Source of the DNA: MWCR01 sp049325475 | Lineage (GTDB): Bacteria; Patescibacteriota; Patescibacteriia; 2-12-FULL-60-25 | Length of the DNA stretch: 64,000 nucleotides | Reading direction: 5' to 3' | NCBI GenBank assembly: GCA_049325475.1 | Contig: JBMOLN010000007.1 | Location: 496,001 to 560,000 of the forward strand | Part shown: piece by piece, positions 13,637-21,370 of the stretch | Layout of the letters: the number at the start of each line of letters is the position of its first letter | Position numbering within the stretch: the first letter of the stretch is position 1 | Made by a program: the position numbers and the translations under genes | The notes under the pieces: model-generated | What the model saw: the letters and a program-made list of their open reading frames with translations, nothing else | Databases searched by the model: none | What the model was told of the DNA's origin: nothing

Positions 13637-15127
13637 TTATTGCATCTTATACTTCTCAGAAATCAGATCCGCTGCAATCTTTCCCGACTGGTAAATCGTT
13701 GGCAATCCGGATCCGGGATGCGTTCCTCCCCCGACAAGATAGCAATTATCCAATTCTTCGAATTTATTTCTGGGCCTGAACCAAAGCATATGTTTTAGAT
13801 CGTGGGCCAAATTAAACACCGCTCCCTGATAAACAAGATAATCCTCTTCAAAATCGTCGGGGGTTAAAATCTTTTCTTCTTCAATCATCTCTTCAATATC
13901 CTCCATGCCCAATCTCTCTTTCATTCCATCTATTGTCCATTTTCGCAACTTCGCTGTTTCCTCTTTCCAATTTATGCTGGAAAACTTATTGGGCACCGGA
14001 ACCAGCACGTACAAAGCCGACTTTCCTTTTGGTGCCAAAGTGTCATCAACCAGACTCGCATTCCTGACATAAAAACTCAAATCCGGCCCGGTTAGCTTGC
14101 CCTTCATTATGTTGATGATATTGCGCTTGTAATCATGCGCAAAGACAACGTTATGAAACTGTAAATCATATTTTTTCTTAACTCCCAGATACATCATAAA
14201 AACGGAACAAGAATATGGCTGTTTTGCCAGATAATCCGGATTGTACTTCTTAAGCTCCCCTACGGGTACCAATTTATTCATAGCCGCCGCAAAGTCAGCG
14301 TTTATTATTGTTTCATCCGCCAAAAATTTCTCACCCCCGTCAAGTTCCACTCCTTTTATGGCTTTATTCTCCACGATTATTTGTTTGACGGGTGTCGAGT
14401 AATGAAATGTCACTCCCACTTCTTCGCAGGCTTTGGCTAAGCCGTTGCTTAATTCTGCCAGGCCGCCTTTTACATGGTCGATTCCAAATTCATGTTCAAC
14501 GTAGGGGATTATTGCGAAAGCTCCCGGGCATTCATAAGGGCTCATGCCTAAATATTTGGCCTGAAAAGTAAAACACAATTTCGCTCTTTCATCTTCCGCA
14601 TAATTTCCAATAACGTCATACACCGATTTGGTCAGTGCGAATTTTGGAACGTTTTTTAAAAAACCCCAAGTCAAAATCTCCATTGGGTCCGTATTGGGCC
14701 GAGCCAATATGCCGTTAATGCTGTCAAACCTTTCTTTTTCTTTAATGCGGAATTTTTCATAACCCTCACCGTGCCCGGGAAAATGTTTTTCCATTTCTTT
14801 CTTGGTTTTTTTCTTGTCGCTGGAAATATCGACTATCGCACCGTCAAAAAATAATCGGTACATCGGGTCAAGCGGCATCAGATCCACGTAATCTGCCAGC
14901 TCGCGTCTCGTGTTTTTAAAGATTTCTTCCAGTAAATACTTCATGATTAAAAAAGTCGGGCCCACGTCAAACTTATAATCTCCCAACATAAAAGATGAGC
15001 ATCTTCCTCCCGGATGATCTTTGGCCTCATATATATGAACATCAAAGCCGCGATGCCCCAGTAAAAGTCCGGCTGCCAGCCCGCCCGGCCCGGCGCCGAT
15101 AATAATGATTTTTTTCTTGTCTTTCAT
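13637..15127 (-). CDS. phytoene desaturase / carotenoid isomerase family FAD enzyme
   Basis: A 496-residue CrtI-type amine oxidase-fold flavoprotein. The N-terminal dinucleotide fold is KKIIIIGAGPGGLAAGLLLGHRGFDVHIYE followed by GGRC; the substrate entry region DYKFDVGPTFLIM and the C-terminal FAD motif YLVGGGTHPGSGLPTIYQSGK are those of the CrtI/CrtN/CrtO group. Full length for the family. No phytoene synthase, GGPP synthase or other carotenoid gene is visible in the window, so the substrate may be scavenged or the enzyme may have another polyene substrate. The ATG at 15127 is 8 bp behind a good promoter. Confidence 0.9.
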   Translation of the reverse strand: MKDKKKIIIIGAGPGGLAAGLLLGHRGFDVHIYEAKDHPGGRCSSFMLGDYKFDVGPTFLIMKYLLEEIFKNTRRELADYVDLMPLDPMYRLFFDGAIVDISSDKKKTKKEMEKHFPGHGEGYEKFRIKEKERFDSINGILARPNTDPMEILTWGFLKNVPKFALTKSVYDVIGNYAEDERAKLCFTFQAKYLGMSPYECPGAFAIIPYVEHEFGIDHVKGGLAELSNGLAKACEEVGVTFHYSTPVKQIIVENKAIKGVELDGGEKFLADETIINADFAAAMNKLVPVGELKKYNPDYLAKQPYSCSVFMMYLGVKKKYDLQFHNVVFAHDYKRNIINIMKGKLTGPDLSFYVRNASLVDDTLAPKGKSALYVLVPVPNKFSSINWKEETAKLRKWTIDGMKERLGMEDIEEMIEEEKILTPDDFEEDYLVYQGAVFNLAHDLKHMLWFRPRNKFEELDNCYLVGGGTHPGSGLPTIYQSGKIAADLISEKYKMQ

Positions 15128-15135
15128 ATGTGCTA

Positions 15136-15164
15136 ATTGTACTTTTGAAGGCGCGAAACGTCAA
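15136..15164 (-). promoter_or_regulatory. promoter of the CrtI-type gene, near-leaderless
   Basis: Minus-strand TTGACG (15164-15159), 17-bp spacer, TACAAT (15141-15136), then 8 bp to the start codon. Confidence 0.65.
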
Positions 15165-15173
15165 AAAAACACT

Positions 15174-15236
15174 AGCATCCAGCATCCAGCATCTAGAGTC
15201 TAGCATCTAGAGTCTAGCGTCTAGCAACTAGAGTCT
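15174..15236. repeat. heptamer array, CTAG-type, 9 units (copy 1)
   Basis: Nine 7-bp units: AGCATCC twice, AGCATCT, AGAGTCT, AGCATCT, AGAGTCT, AGCGTCT, AGCAACT, AGAGTCT. Matches copy 2 at 16827-16889 at 62 of 63 positions in direct orientation; the MFS gene lies between. Confidence 0.85.
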
Positions 15237-15244
15237 ATCCGGCA

Positions 15245-15273
15245 TTGACAAATCACCGTTTTTCTGATTAACT
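15245..15273 (+). promoter_or_regulatory. promoter of the MFS gene leader
   Basis: TTGACA (15245-15250), 17-bp spacer, TTAACT (15268-15273). A TATAAT at 15273-15278 overlaps it but sits at 22 bp. Transcription would begin near 15280, giving a 230-nt leader. Confidence 0.55.
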
Positions 15274-15383
15274 ATAATCATATGAACAATAGGCTTCATG
15301 GATATCCGAAGATGTTCGCAATCGTATCCGACACACAAATCGGCTGCGTTTTTGCGCCTTCCCGGATTCGTATGGAGACTAAG

Positions 15384-15500
15384 TCACCCCCTGAAAGCTA
15401 AAGCTTTCTTCCCCCTATTCGCCAATGAGGGGGATTGAGGGGGAGTTGGATCCCCCACAAATCCGGGAAAACCCGGGTTTATTTTTGTCCGTCGGACAAA
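15384..15500 (+). promoter_or_regulatory. possible attenuator ahead of the MFS gene
   Basis: The leader has alternating CCCCC and GGGGG blocks (around 15412, 15428, 15438, 15452) that can pair in more than one way. An intrinsic-terminator-like stem AATCCGGG (15460-15467)/CCCGGGTT (15472-15479) with a T-rich tail follows, and then the 17-bp palindrome TTTGTCCGTCGGACAAA (15484-15500), 13 bp before the ATG. Switching between pairings is an inference. Confidence 0.45.
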
Positions 15501-15513
15501 GATCACTCCAACC

Positions 15514-16755
15514 ATGGGGAACGCCATGCACCTTGCACAAGTTAAGAAATACAAGATGTCGCCGCAGACCATCTACATCGCGATATCCGCTTTACGAGAA
15601 GCCGGCGTCACCATCACGGCAACAATGTTCGGCCTGTACCTCGTACATTTGGGAATACCGTATTACCTGATTCCCATCACCCAGGCCATATTCGTGACAG
15701 TGATCGTACTGTCTGAAATTCCCACAGGTATGCTGGCAGACACGCGCGGCCGCGGCTGGTCCATGCGTATGGGCGCCGGGCTATTCACTCTTGGCATGCT
15801 GGTCTACGCATCGGCGCAGGGTTTTTGGAGCGCAATCTTGGCCGAAAGTACAATCGCAATCGGCTTCGCCTTCTTCTCCGGCGCCGAGCGTGCCTGGATA
15901 ACCGATGCAATCAACAACATGATTCCTGATGAGCGGGAAGCTGAAATTGTTAAAAAACAAACTTTTGCGAGGCAAGGATATTTTGGATCCATGGCTTATC
16001 TGGTCGCAGGATTCATAGGGGCATTGCTTGCAATTAGCAATTATCGCTTGGTCTGGCTAGCCGGTGCGGCGATGGGCGCCGCTGGCTTGCTCCTTGCCAT
16101 GTGGCAAGTAAACGGCCAAGGGGAGCCATCCGAAAAAATCGGCGAACTGAAAGCTCTGAAAGATAGCCTGGCCAAACTCAAAGCAAATAAAAATCTGCAA
16201 TGGGTTTTTGTTATATCCTGTGTATCCAAAATCAGTGTAGTTTTCTTCCCGTTCTGGTCCATCTATTTTATGGATTACGTACATGGCCAACTCGGCCTAG
16301 GCATTGTGTGGATCCCCATGTATGGAGCCAATGGACTGGGCGCCTACTTGGTTGGTCGCTGGGCCAAGACCCGACTTATGATCAATCATGAAAATCATAT
16401 CATTTCTTTCAGCGTTCTGCTGATGGGTTTGGGCTTGTTTTATGCCGGCTTCGTAAACAACGTTTGGTTGGGTCTTACCGGCATCATGATCCTGGAATTC
16501 GGCTTTGGCATTTTAAAGCCCATGACCAATGCTTACATAGAAAACCGCGTAGGATCTTCTTACCGCGCCACATTCGGCTCACTCGAATCATTCGTCGGCC
16601 GCAGCAGCGGTCTGCTTGTTCAGCTCAGTGCCTTTTCCTTGGCCTTCGGCAAACCCTCCGACCGCCAAACCGTGACTCATCTTTGGACGCACATGGGCGC
16701 CGCCCTAGCCATCTTAACCATCCTGGTCTGGCTCTTCCGTCCACGGAAGATCTAA
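15514..16755 (+). CDS. major facilitator superfamily transporter
   Basis: A 413-residue inner-membrane transporter with about 12 hydrophobic segments. The MFS loop 2-3 motif is seen as GMLADTRGRGWSMRMG; a charged central loop (GEPSEKIGELKALKDSLAKLKANKN) separates the two six-helix halves. The substrate is unknown; drug or metabolite efflux is the commonest role of such single genes. Start either 15514 or the internal ATG 14 codons later (MSPQTIYIAI). The leader carries a possible attenuator, and near-identical 63-bp heptamer arrays lie on both sides of the gene. Confidence 0.88.
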   Translation: MGNAMHLAQVKKYKMSPQTIYIAISALREAGVTITATMFGLYLVHLGIPYYLIPITQAIFVTVIVLSEIPTGMLADTRGRGWSMRMGAGLFTLGMLVYASAQGFWSAILAESTIAIGFAFFSGAERAWITDAINNMIPDEREAEIVKKQTFARQGYFGSMAYLVAGFIGALLAISNYRLVWLAGAAMGAAGLLLAMWQVNGQGEPSEKIGELKALKDSLAKLKANKNLQWVFVISCVSKISVVFFPFWSIYFMDYVHGQLGLGIVWIPMYGANGLGAYLVGRWAKTRLMINHENHIISFSVLLMGLGLFYAGFVNNVWLGLTGIMILEFGFGILKPMTNAYIENRVGSSYRATFGSLESFVGRSSGLLVQLSAFSLAFGKPSDRQTVTHLWTHMGAALAILTILVWLFRPRKI

Positions 16756-16761
16756 CTTAAA

Positions 16762-16785
16762 ACCTCCCAACTCGGGAGGTCTTTT
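16762..16785 (+). terminator. intrinsic terminator of the MFS gene
   Basis: ACCTCCC (16762-16768) pairs with GGGAGGT (16774-16780), followed by CTTTTAATTTT. Confidence 0.85.
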
Positions 16786-16826
16786 AATTTTCTATTTCAC
16801 TATCCGGTCGCGAGTCGTCAGTCTCC

Positions 16827-16889
16827 AGCATCCAGCATCCAGCATCTAGAGTCTAGCATCTAGAGTCTAGCGTCTAGCATCTAGAGTCT
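16827..16889. repeat. heptamer array, CTAG-type, 9 units (copy 2)
   Basis: Same nine-unit sequence as 15174-15236 with one difference (AGCATCT instead of AGCAACT in unit 8). Direct orientation, 1,653 bp downstream of copy 1. Confidence 0.85.
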
Positions 16890-16898
16890 GTTCAGTTT

Positions 16899-17738
16899 TT
16901 ATGCTCCTTCTGTTTTTAAATACTCAAAAATATAACTAAGCAAATACCGGTCACTTTGCAGCATCTTTAGCGGCTCGGTCTCATTTTCCGCAAACCAGCC
17001 CCACCTTTGCCCCTCCTGTAGCTTCAGTGATTTTTTGTTCTTGCAATAATCAATATAAATATACATGTTGGATCTTTGCTCCGGATGCTGAAAAGTCGTC
17101 TTCATTATCAATTGCGGATCTTTTATCTTGTAATTCAATTCCTCCACGGCCTCACGCTCCAGCGCTTCCAAGCTGTTCTCACCCGCATCGATCCCGCCGC
17201 CGAAAAACGACCAATAACCGGGCATGAAAGATCTCGTCTCCTCTCTTTGCTGCAGTAAAACTTTCAATTTGCCATCATAGGGCACGATAATGGAAACATC
17301 TCTCTCTTTTTGCGCATTCAGCCAGGCATGCGCATAGTTAATCAGATCCCTGTCATGCTTTTGCATCTTCAGCGTCTCCAGCTGGCTTACATCGAACCAA
17401 CCCCAATTCTCGCCATTCTTTAATAACAATTTATTGTTCTTGGGATGATATTCTTCGGCAAACACGTGCAGATGCGCTCTAAACTTTGGATGCTCAAAGG
17501 TCGATGTCAAAATATATTTGGGTTTTTTTATCTGATAATTCAATTCGGCAAATGCTTTTCTTTTCAAGGATTCGTACGGCGTTTCCTCCGGCAGTACACG
17601 TCCTCCGAACGAGCACCAATAATGCGGCAAAAAATCGCGCGTCTTGGGCCTTAACTGCAATAAAAACCGTTTATACTTATCGTACAAAAGATACACACTG
17701 AAATGTTTCTCCTCCTTGATTTTTTCATGCGCATTCAT
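16899..17738 (-). CDS. tandem Nudix protein, N-terminal box degenerate
   Basis: A 279-residue protein made of two Nudix domains that resemble each other strongly (both contain FLP/FMP-x-YW-S/CFFGG and a final WGWF segment). In the C-terminal copy the box is complete: Gly181, Glu187, then REAVEE at 195-200. In the N-terminal copy REUxEE is changed to RKAFAE (60-65), so two catalytic glutamates are Lys61 and Ala64 and this half should not bind Mg2+ normally. An internal duplication with one regulatory or binding half is the simplest reading. Substrate unknown. Start ATG 17738 (MNAHEKIK); an upstream ATG at 17756 is possible. Confidence 0.85.
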   Translation of the reverse strand: MNAHEKIKEEKHFSVYLLYDKYKRFLLQLRPKTRDFLPHYWCSFGGRVLPEETPYESLKRKAFAELNYQIKKPKYILTSTFEHPKFRAHLHVFAEEYHPKNNKLLLKNGENWGWFDVSQLETLKMQKHDRDLINYAHAWLNAQKERDVSIIVPYDGKLKVLLQQREETRSFMPGYWSFFGGGIDAGENSLEALEREAVEELNYKIKDPQLIMKTTFQHPEQRSNMYIYIDYCKNKKSLKLQEGQRWGWFAENETEPLKMLQSDRYLLSYIFEYLKTEGA

Positions 17739-17778
17739 ATATTTTATCCATACCATGAGCAGAAAAAGTCGTCAAAAG

Positions 17779-17841
17779 CTTCCCTCTCTCTGCCCTTCGA
17801 CACCGCTCAGGATATCTCTCCCCCGCAAGCGGGGGAGAGAA
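17779..17841. repeat. GC-rich palindromic element
   Basis: TCTCTCCCCCGC (17815-17826) and GCGGGGGAGAGA (17829-17840) form a perfect 12-bp stem with a 2-base loop. CCTCTCTCTGCCC precedes it. Confidence 0.65.
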
Positions 17842-17861
17842 AAAGTCATCAAGTTCAATAA

Positions 17862-17930
17862 TTAAAAAATGCCGGAGTCGAGCTCATCGCGTTTAACGCG
17901 ACTCATCTCGATGGAGGTCGCCGACATTTC
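17862..17930 (-). terminator. long terminator hairpin behind gyrB
   Basis: The outer stem AATGCCGG (17868-17875)/CCGACATT (17921-17928, one wobble) encloses a perfect TCGCGT/ACGCGA hairpin (17887-17901). On the minus strand it runs into ATTTTTTAATT. Confidence 0.65.
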
Positions 17931-17943
17931 GTATTTTTATTTT

Positions 17944-17966
17944 GCACAATGCATTATCCATTGTGC
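17944..17966. repeat. short inverted repeat, TGCA-type
   Basis: GCACAATG (17944-17951) and CATTGTGC (17959-17966) are exact complements directly behind gyrB; the words resemble the TGCA array at 2514. Confidence 0.6.
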
Positions 17967-17979
17967 ATTGTTGATGTCG

Positions 17980-20052
17980 CTAGACATCGACAGTCGCTTT
18001 CTTGGCATGAGTTTGAATAAACTTCTTGCGCGGAGCAACATCTGAGCCCATTAAAATATTAAATGTTTCATCTGCCTCGGTTGCATCGTCAATAGTAACA
18101 ATCTTCATGACGCGTGTCTCGGGATTCATTGTGGTTTCCCACAATTGCTCGGGATTCATTTCACCCAAACCTTTGTAGCGCTGGATGCTGATTCCCGCTA
18201 TCTTGGTTGCGCCTTCTTCGGCCTCGCCGTTTTCCGCGGTTTCCGTCACCGTTTCGGCTCCGATCTCAACTTCATCCTCCTCCTTGGCTTTGACTTTGGC
18301 TTTGTTCTTTTCTTCTTTTAATTTTTGCAATTCGGCAATAACTTTTTCTTTTTCATCCTCGGTATAAGCATACATAACTGTTTTGCCCTTGGCGATTCGA
18401 TAAAGCGGCGGCTGGGCCACAAAAATATGGCCTTTGGCGATCAATTCCGGGAAATATCTGTAAAACAATGTCAGTAATAAGGTTCTTATGTGCGAACCGT
18501 CAACGTCGGCATCGGTCATGACCACAATTCTGTGATAGCGCAGTTTTTCCATATCCAGATTCTCACCGATACCGGTCCCCAAAGCGATAACCAGATTTTT
18601 GATTTCATTATTGGCCAGCATTTTGTCCAATCTGGCGCGTTCCACATTCAAAATCTTTCCGCGCAAGGGAAGTATGGCTTGGTGGTCGCGGTCGCGGCCC
18701 TGCTTGGCCGATCCTCCTGCGGAATCTCCCTCAACAATAAATAGCTCGCTTTCGCTCGGATCTTTGCTGGAGCAGTCTGCCAATTTACCCGGCAGCGTCA
18801 AACCCTCCAGCGCGCCTTTGCGGATAATCGTATCGCGCGCGGCTCTGGCCGCGGCTCTGGCTCTTTGAGCCAAAACGCATTTGCCGATTATGGCCTCGCC
18901 GTCGCGCGGATGTTCCTCCAGATAAGTTGCCAGAGCTTCATTCATTAAAGATTCCACGGCACCTCTTGCTTCCGGATTGCCCAGCTTGGCTTTGGTCTGC
19001 CCTTCAAATTGCGGCTCTTTAATCTTTACGGAAATCACCGCCGTTAAACCCTCTCTAACATCATCGCCGCTCAAATTATCGTCCTTTTCTTTCAGATAGC
19101 CTTTACTGCGCGCGTAATTGTTCAGCACACGGGTCAGAGCCGTCCTGAAACCCATTACATGCATGCCGCCTTCAGGATTATAGATGTTGTTGGCAAAAGC
19201 CATCACGGTCTCTTTAAAATCATCGGTATATTGAATGGCTACCTCAACGCCTATGTCTTCAACCTGCTTTTCCACGTAAAAAATTTCGTCATGCTTTGGC
19301 GCTTTGGAATGGTTTAAAAATTTCACGTAAGATTTCACACCGCCTTCAAAATAAAAACCATAAGCCTGCGGCTGATTTTTGACCCTGGCGTCTACAATAT
19401 GAACATGAACTCCCTTTGTTAAGTAACATTGCTGGCGCAGATGGTCCAAAATATACTTCCAGTCAAATTCAGTAGTCGTAAAAATCGAAGCGTCGGGTTT
19501 AAAGGTGATTTTGGTCCCGGTCTTTTTGCTGGTACCGACTTTCTTTACTTTGTTTTTTGGCTTGCCGTATTCATATCTCTGCTGCCAGACCCCGCCGTCT
19601 CTCTCAACCTCTGCCTCAACCCATTCAGACAATGCGTTTACAACCGATACACCCACACCGTGCAATCCTCCGGAGATTTTATAGCCGGACCCTTCGCCGC
19701 CGAATTTACCGCCCGCATGCAATTTGGTCAGCACCAACTCCAAAGCTGAGACTTTGTATTGTTTATGGATATCAACCGGAATACCGCGTCCGTTATCACT
19801 AACGCTAACACTGCCATCCGCATTCAATGCCACAGTCACCAAATCCGCGTGACCGGCCATGGCTTCGTCAAAACAATTATCAACCACTTCCCAAATCAGA
19901 TGATGCAAACCCGTCTCGCCTGTTGAACCGATATACATTCCCGGGCGTTTTCTGACCGGTTCCAGACCTTCCAAAACCGAAATCTGCTCGGCGCCGTAAG
20001 CGCCTTTTTTTGCCTTGTTTTTAGGCTCTTTTTCTTCTGCTTTCTTTGGCAT
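17980..20052 (-). CDS. gyrB: DNA gyrase subunit B (type II topoisomerase B subunit)
   Basis: ATPase subunit of gyrase, which supercoils DNA together with GyrA. The 690-residue protein has the GHKL ATPase domain (EGLEPVRKRPGMYIGST, HHLIWEVVDNCFDEAMAG, GRGIPVD, GGLHGVGVSVVNALS), the transducer domain and the TOPRIM domain (ELFIVEGDSAGGSAKQGRDR, ILPLRGKILNVE, MTDADVDGSHI). The C-terminal part QRYKGLGEMNPEQLWETTM is typical. A highly charged insert of some 45 residues (KEEKNKAKVKAKEEDEVEIG and following) interrupts TOPRIM. ParE is the alternative, less likely. Start ATG 20052 (MPKKAEEK). No gyrA nearby. Confidence 0.93.
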   Translation of the reverse strand: MPKKAEEKEPKNKAKKGAYGAEQISVLEGLEPVRKRPGMYIGSTGETGLHHLIWEVVDNCFDEAMAGHADLVTVALNADGSVSVSDNGRGIPVDIHKQYKVSALELVLTKLHAGGKFGGEGSGYKISGGLHGVGVSVVNALSEWVEAEVERDGGVWQQRYEYGKPKNKVKKVGTSKKTGTKITFKPDASIFTTTEFDWKYILDHLRQQCYLTKGVHVHIVDARVKNQPQAYGFYFEGGVKSYVKFLNHSKAPKHDEIFYVEKQVEDIGVEVAIQYTDDFKETVMAFANNIYNPEGGMHVMGFRTALTRVLNNYARSKGYLKEKDDNLSGDDVREGLTAVISVKIKEPQFEGQTKAKLGNPEARGAVESLMNEALATYLEEHPRDGEAIIGKCVLAQRARAAARAARDTIIRKGALEGLTLPGKLADCSSKDPSESELFIVEGDSAGGSAKQGRDRDHQAILPLRGKILNVERARLDKMLANNEIKNLVIALGTGIGENLDMEKLRYHRIVVMTDADVDGSHIRTLLLTLFYRYFPELIAKGHIFVAQPPLYRIAKGKTVMYAYTEDEKEKVIAELQKLKEEKNKAKVKAKEEDEVEIGAETVTETAENGEAEEGATKIAGISIQRYKGLGEMNPEQLWETTMNPETRVMKIVTIDDATEADETFNILMGSDVAPRKKFIQTHAKKATVDV

Positions 20053-20104
20053 ATAACGGACATATATTAGCAAAAAATCCCTTGAGTATCAAGGGGAAAT
20101 GTCA

Positions 20105-20275
20105 AGGCCGTTTCCCTCTCTCTTTCCCTCTATTAATTTTATTGCGGGAAAACTCTTCCCGTATACCCCTTCGCATAAAGCTCCGTGGTACAGGGCGAGG
20201 GAAAGAAGATTGCTGCCCCTTTCCCTTGCGCGCGGGGGAAAGGTCTCTCTGCATTAATGCAGAGAGGGATAGAGG
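20105..20275. repeat. GC-rich palindromic blocks, no gene
   Basis: Contains TTTCCCTCTCTCTTTCCCTC, GCGGGAAAACTCTTCCCG and CTCTCTGCATTAATGCAGAGAG (the last a perfect 22-bp palindrome near 20250-20271). No coding sequence is supported between gyrB and the ncRNA. Confidence 0.55.
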
Positions 20276-20292
20276 AAATGTAAATCAAGGTT

Positions 20293-20470
20293 AAAAAAAT
20301 CGCGCCGCAATCGACAAAGGGCATTGACCATGTCGCCCATCGATTCGCAGAGCGTTTTAGAAGGTGGCTCGGAGGGGGTCGGATGACCTCCCCCGGGCGC
20401 AGGACGCAAAGCGGTCGCTTCCTGCAATCTTCGCCCCCCGCCGGCCATAAGCACCGCCTAGCCAGCGATT
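20293..20470 (-). ncRNA. candidate structured non-coding RNA, 178 nt, class unknown
   Basis: Five signs on the minus strand: a promoter TTGATA-16-TATACA whose expected start is 20470; 5' bases AATCGC that pair exactly with GCGATT at 20303-20298; a T-run 20299-20293 right after that closing stem; strong internal hairpins (GCAGGA/TCCTGC around 20400-20427 and a 7-bp GGGGGTC/GACCTCC near 20375-20392); and GC content well above the flanks. The fold is a closed multi-hairpin RNA. I find no RNase P core (GAGGAAAGTCC, ACAGAA), no tmRNA ends and no convincing SRP tetraloop helix. Length and closed ends resemble 6S RNA, but that is only one option. Confidence 0.6.
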
Positions 20471-20476
20471 GATGTT

Positions 20477-20504
20477 TGTATAACTTATTTTTCATAAATA
20501 TCAA
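20477..20504 (-). promoter_or_regulatory. promoter of the candidate ncRNA
   Basis: Minus-strand TTGATA (20504-20499), 16-bp spacer, TATACA (20482-20477), 6 bp ahead of the paired 5' end. Confidence 0.6.
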
Positions 20505-20638
20505 GAATCAAATCAGCACTTTGTAAAAAAATATATTTAATTTTATTCCTATGGTAATCATGTTAATATGAGCAGGAAATCATGACTAAACCCCCTACGC
20601 CGTTGGCTTCGGAGGGTCACCGTCAAGGTTCAAAGTTT

Positions 20639-21211
20639 ATGCAAAAAGTTTTTCTTATCCGCCACGGCGAAGTCGAAAATCCCGATGGAACAAATTACGG
20701 AACATTGCCCGGTTGGCATCTTTCCCAAGAGGGGAGAGGTCAAATTAAAGATTTGAGTTTAAAGATAAAGGATCAAGGATTAAACGTATGCGGTATCACC
20801 GCTTCGCCTTTGGAACGTGCTCAAGAAACGGCCGCCATCCTGTCGCAAAACTTGGCAATCGATGTAACCACTGACAAACGTCTGACCGAATGGGACATGG
20901 GAGATTGGATGGGCAAGCCGTTGCAAGAGTTTTATCAAACATCGGGCTATTATTCCCCGGAGATGAAAACCGATGGCATGGAGCCGCTTGCTGATCTTGC
21001 GTCGCGCATGATCGATTCAATCCGTTTTGCGCTCACAACTTGCGCCGGCGACATCATTATCTGCTCGCACCGTGAACCCATGGCCGCGGCCATAATCGCA
21101 TTGCAGCAAAAACCCTGGCCCCAAATTCACGAAATCGACATGCCCATGGCCAGTGTCTGGGAACTAATCTTTGAAAACAGTAAATTTCAATCTGCAAAAC
21201 GAATCTTTTAA
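20639..21211 (+). CDS. histidine phosphatase (phosphoglycerate-mutase-like)
   Basis: A 190-residue cytoplasmic phosphatase of the histidine phosphatase superfamily. KVFLIRHGEVENPDG carries the catalytic His of the RHG motif; GITASPLERAQETAAIL is the second conserved block; the second catalytic His is in IIICSHREPM. Whether it acts as a mutase or as a phosphatase on a sugar or nucleotide cannot be told. Start ATG 20639; 19 in-frame codons upstream are Pro-rich and unlike the family. Confidence 0.88.
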   Translation: MQKVFLIRHGEVENPDGTNYGTLPGWHLSQEGRGQIKDLSLKIKDQGLNVCGITASPLERAQETAAILSQNLAIDVTTDKRLTEWDMGDWMGKPLQEFYQTSGYYSPEMKTDGMEPLADLASRMIDSIRFALTTCAGDIIICSHREPMAAAIIALQQKPWPQIHEIDMPMASVWELIFENSKFQSAKRIF

Positions 21212-21216
21212 AAACA

Positions 21217-21345
21217 ATATCCAATCACCAACAAAACAATCACCAATAAATATTTCAATCTGCAATATCCCAATTTCCAATTGATTATGTAAAGTTATGA
21301 TCATTGGTTATTAATTGATTATTGGAATTTGGTTATTGGTTATTG
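21217..21345. repeat. long imperfect inverted repeat, CCAAT/ATTGG words
   Basis: The left part has CCAATCACCAACAAAACAAT, the right part TGATTAT, TGGAATT, TGGTTAT, TGGTTAT in 7-bp phase. The left arm, reverse complemented, is nearly the same sequence as blocks at 52068 and 53700. Confidence 0.7.
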
Positions 21346-21352
21346 CCAGTTA

Positions 21353-21361
21353 TGGTATAAT
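21353..21361 (+). promoter_or_regulatory. extended -10 promoter
   Basis: TGGTATAAT ends 9 bp ahead of the ATG at 21371, so transcription should start within a few bases of the start codon. Confidence 0.6.
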
Positions 21362-21370
21362 TGGCATGAT

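Noticed and set aside
15282..15401. 39-codon open frame upstream of the MFS gene
   Set aside because: No ribosome binding site and no recognised sequence; kept only as a possible leader peptide within the attenuator finding.
20293..20470. RNase P RNA, tmRNA or SRP RNA identity for the ncRNA
   Set aside because: The RNase P core strings, the tmRNA tRNA-like ends and the SRP GGAA-tetraloop helix with AGCAGCC are not found.
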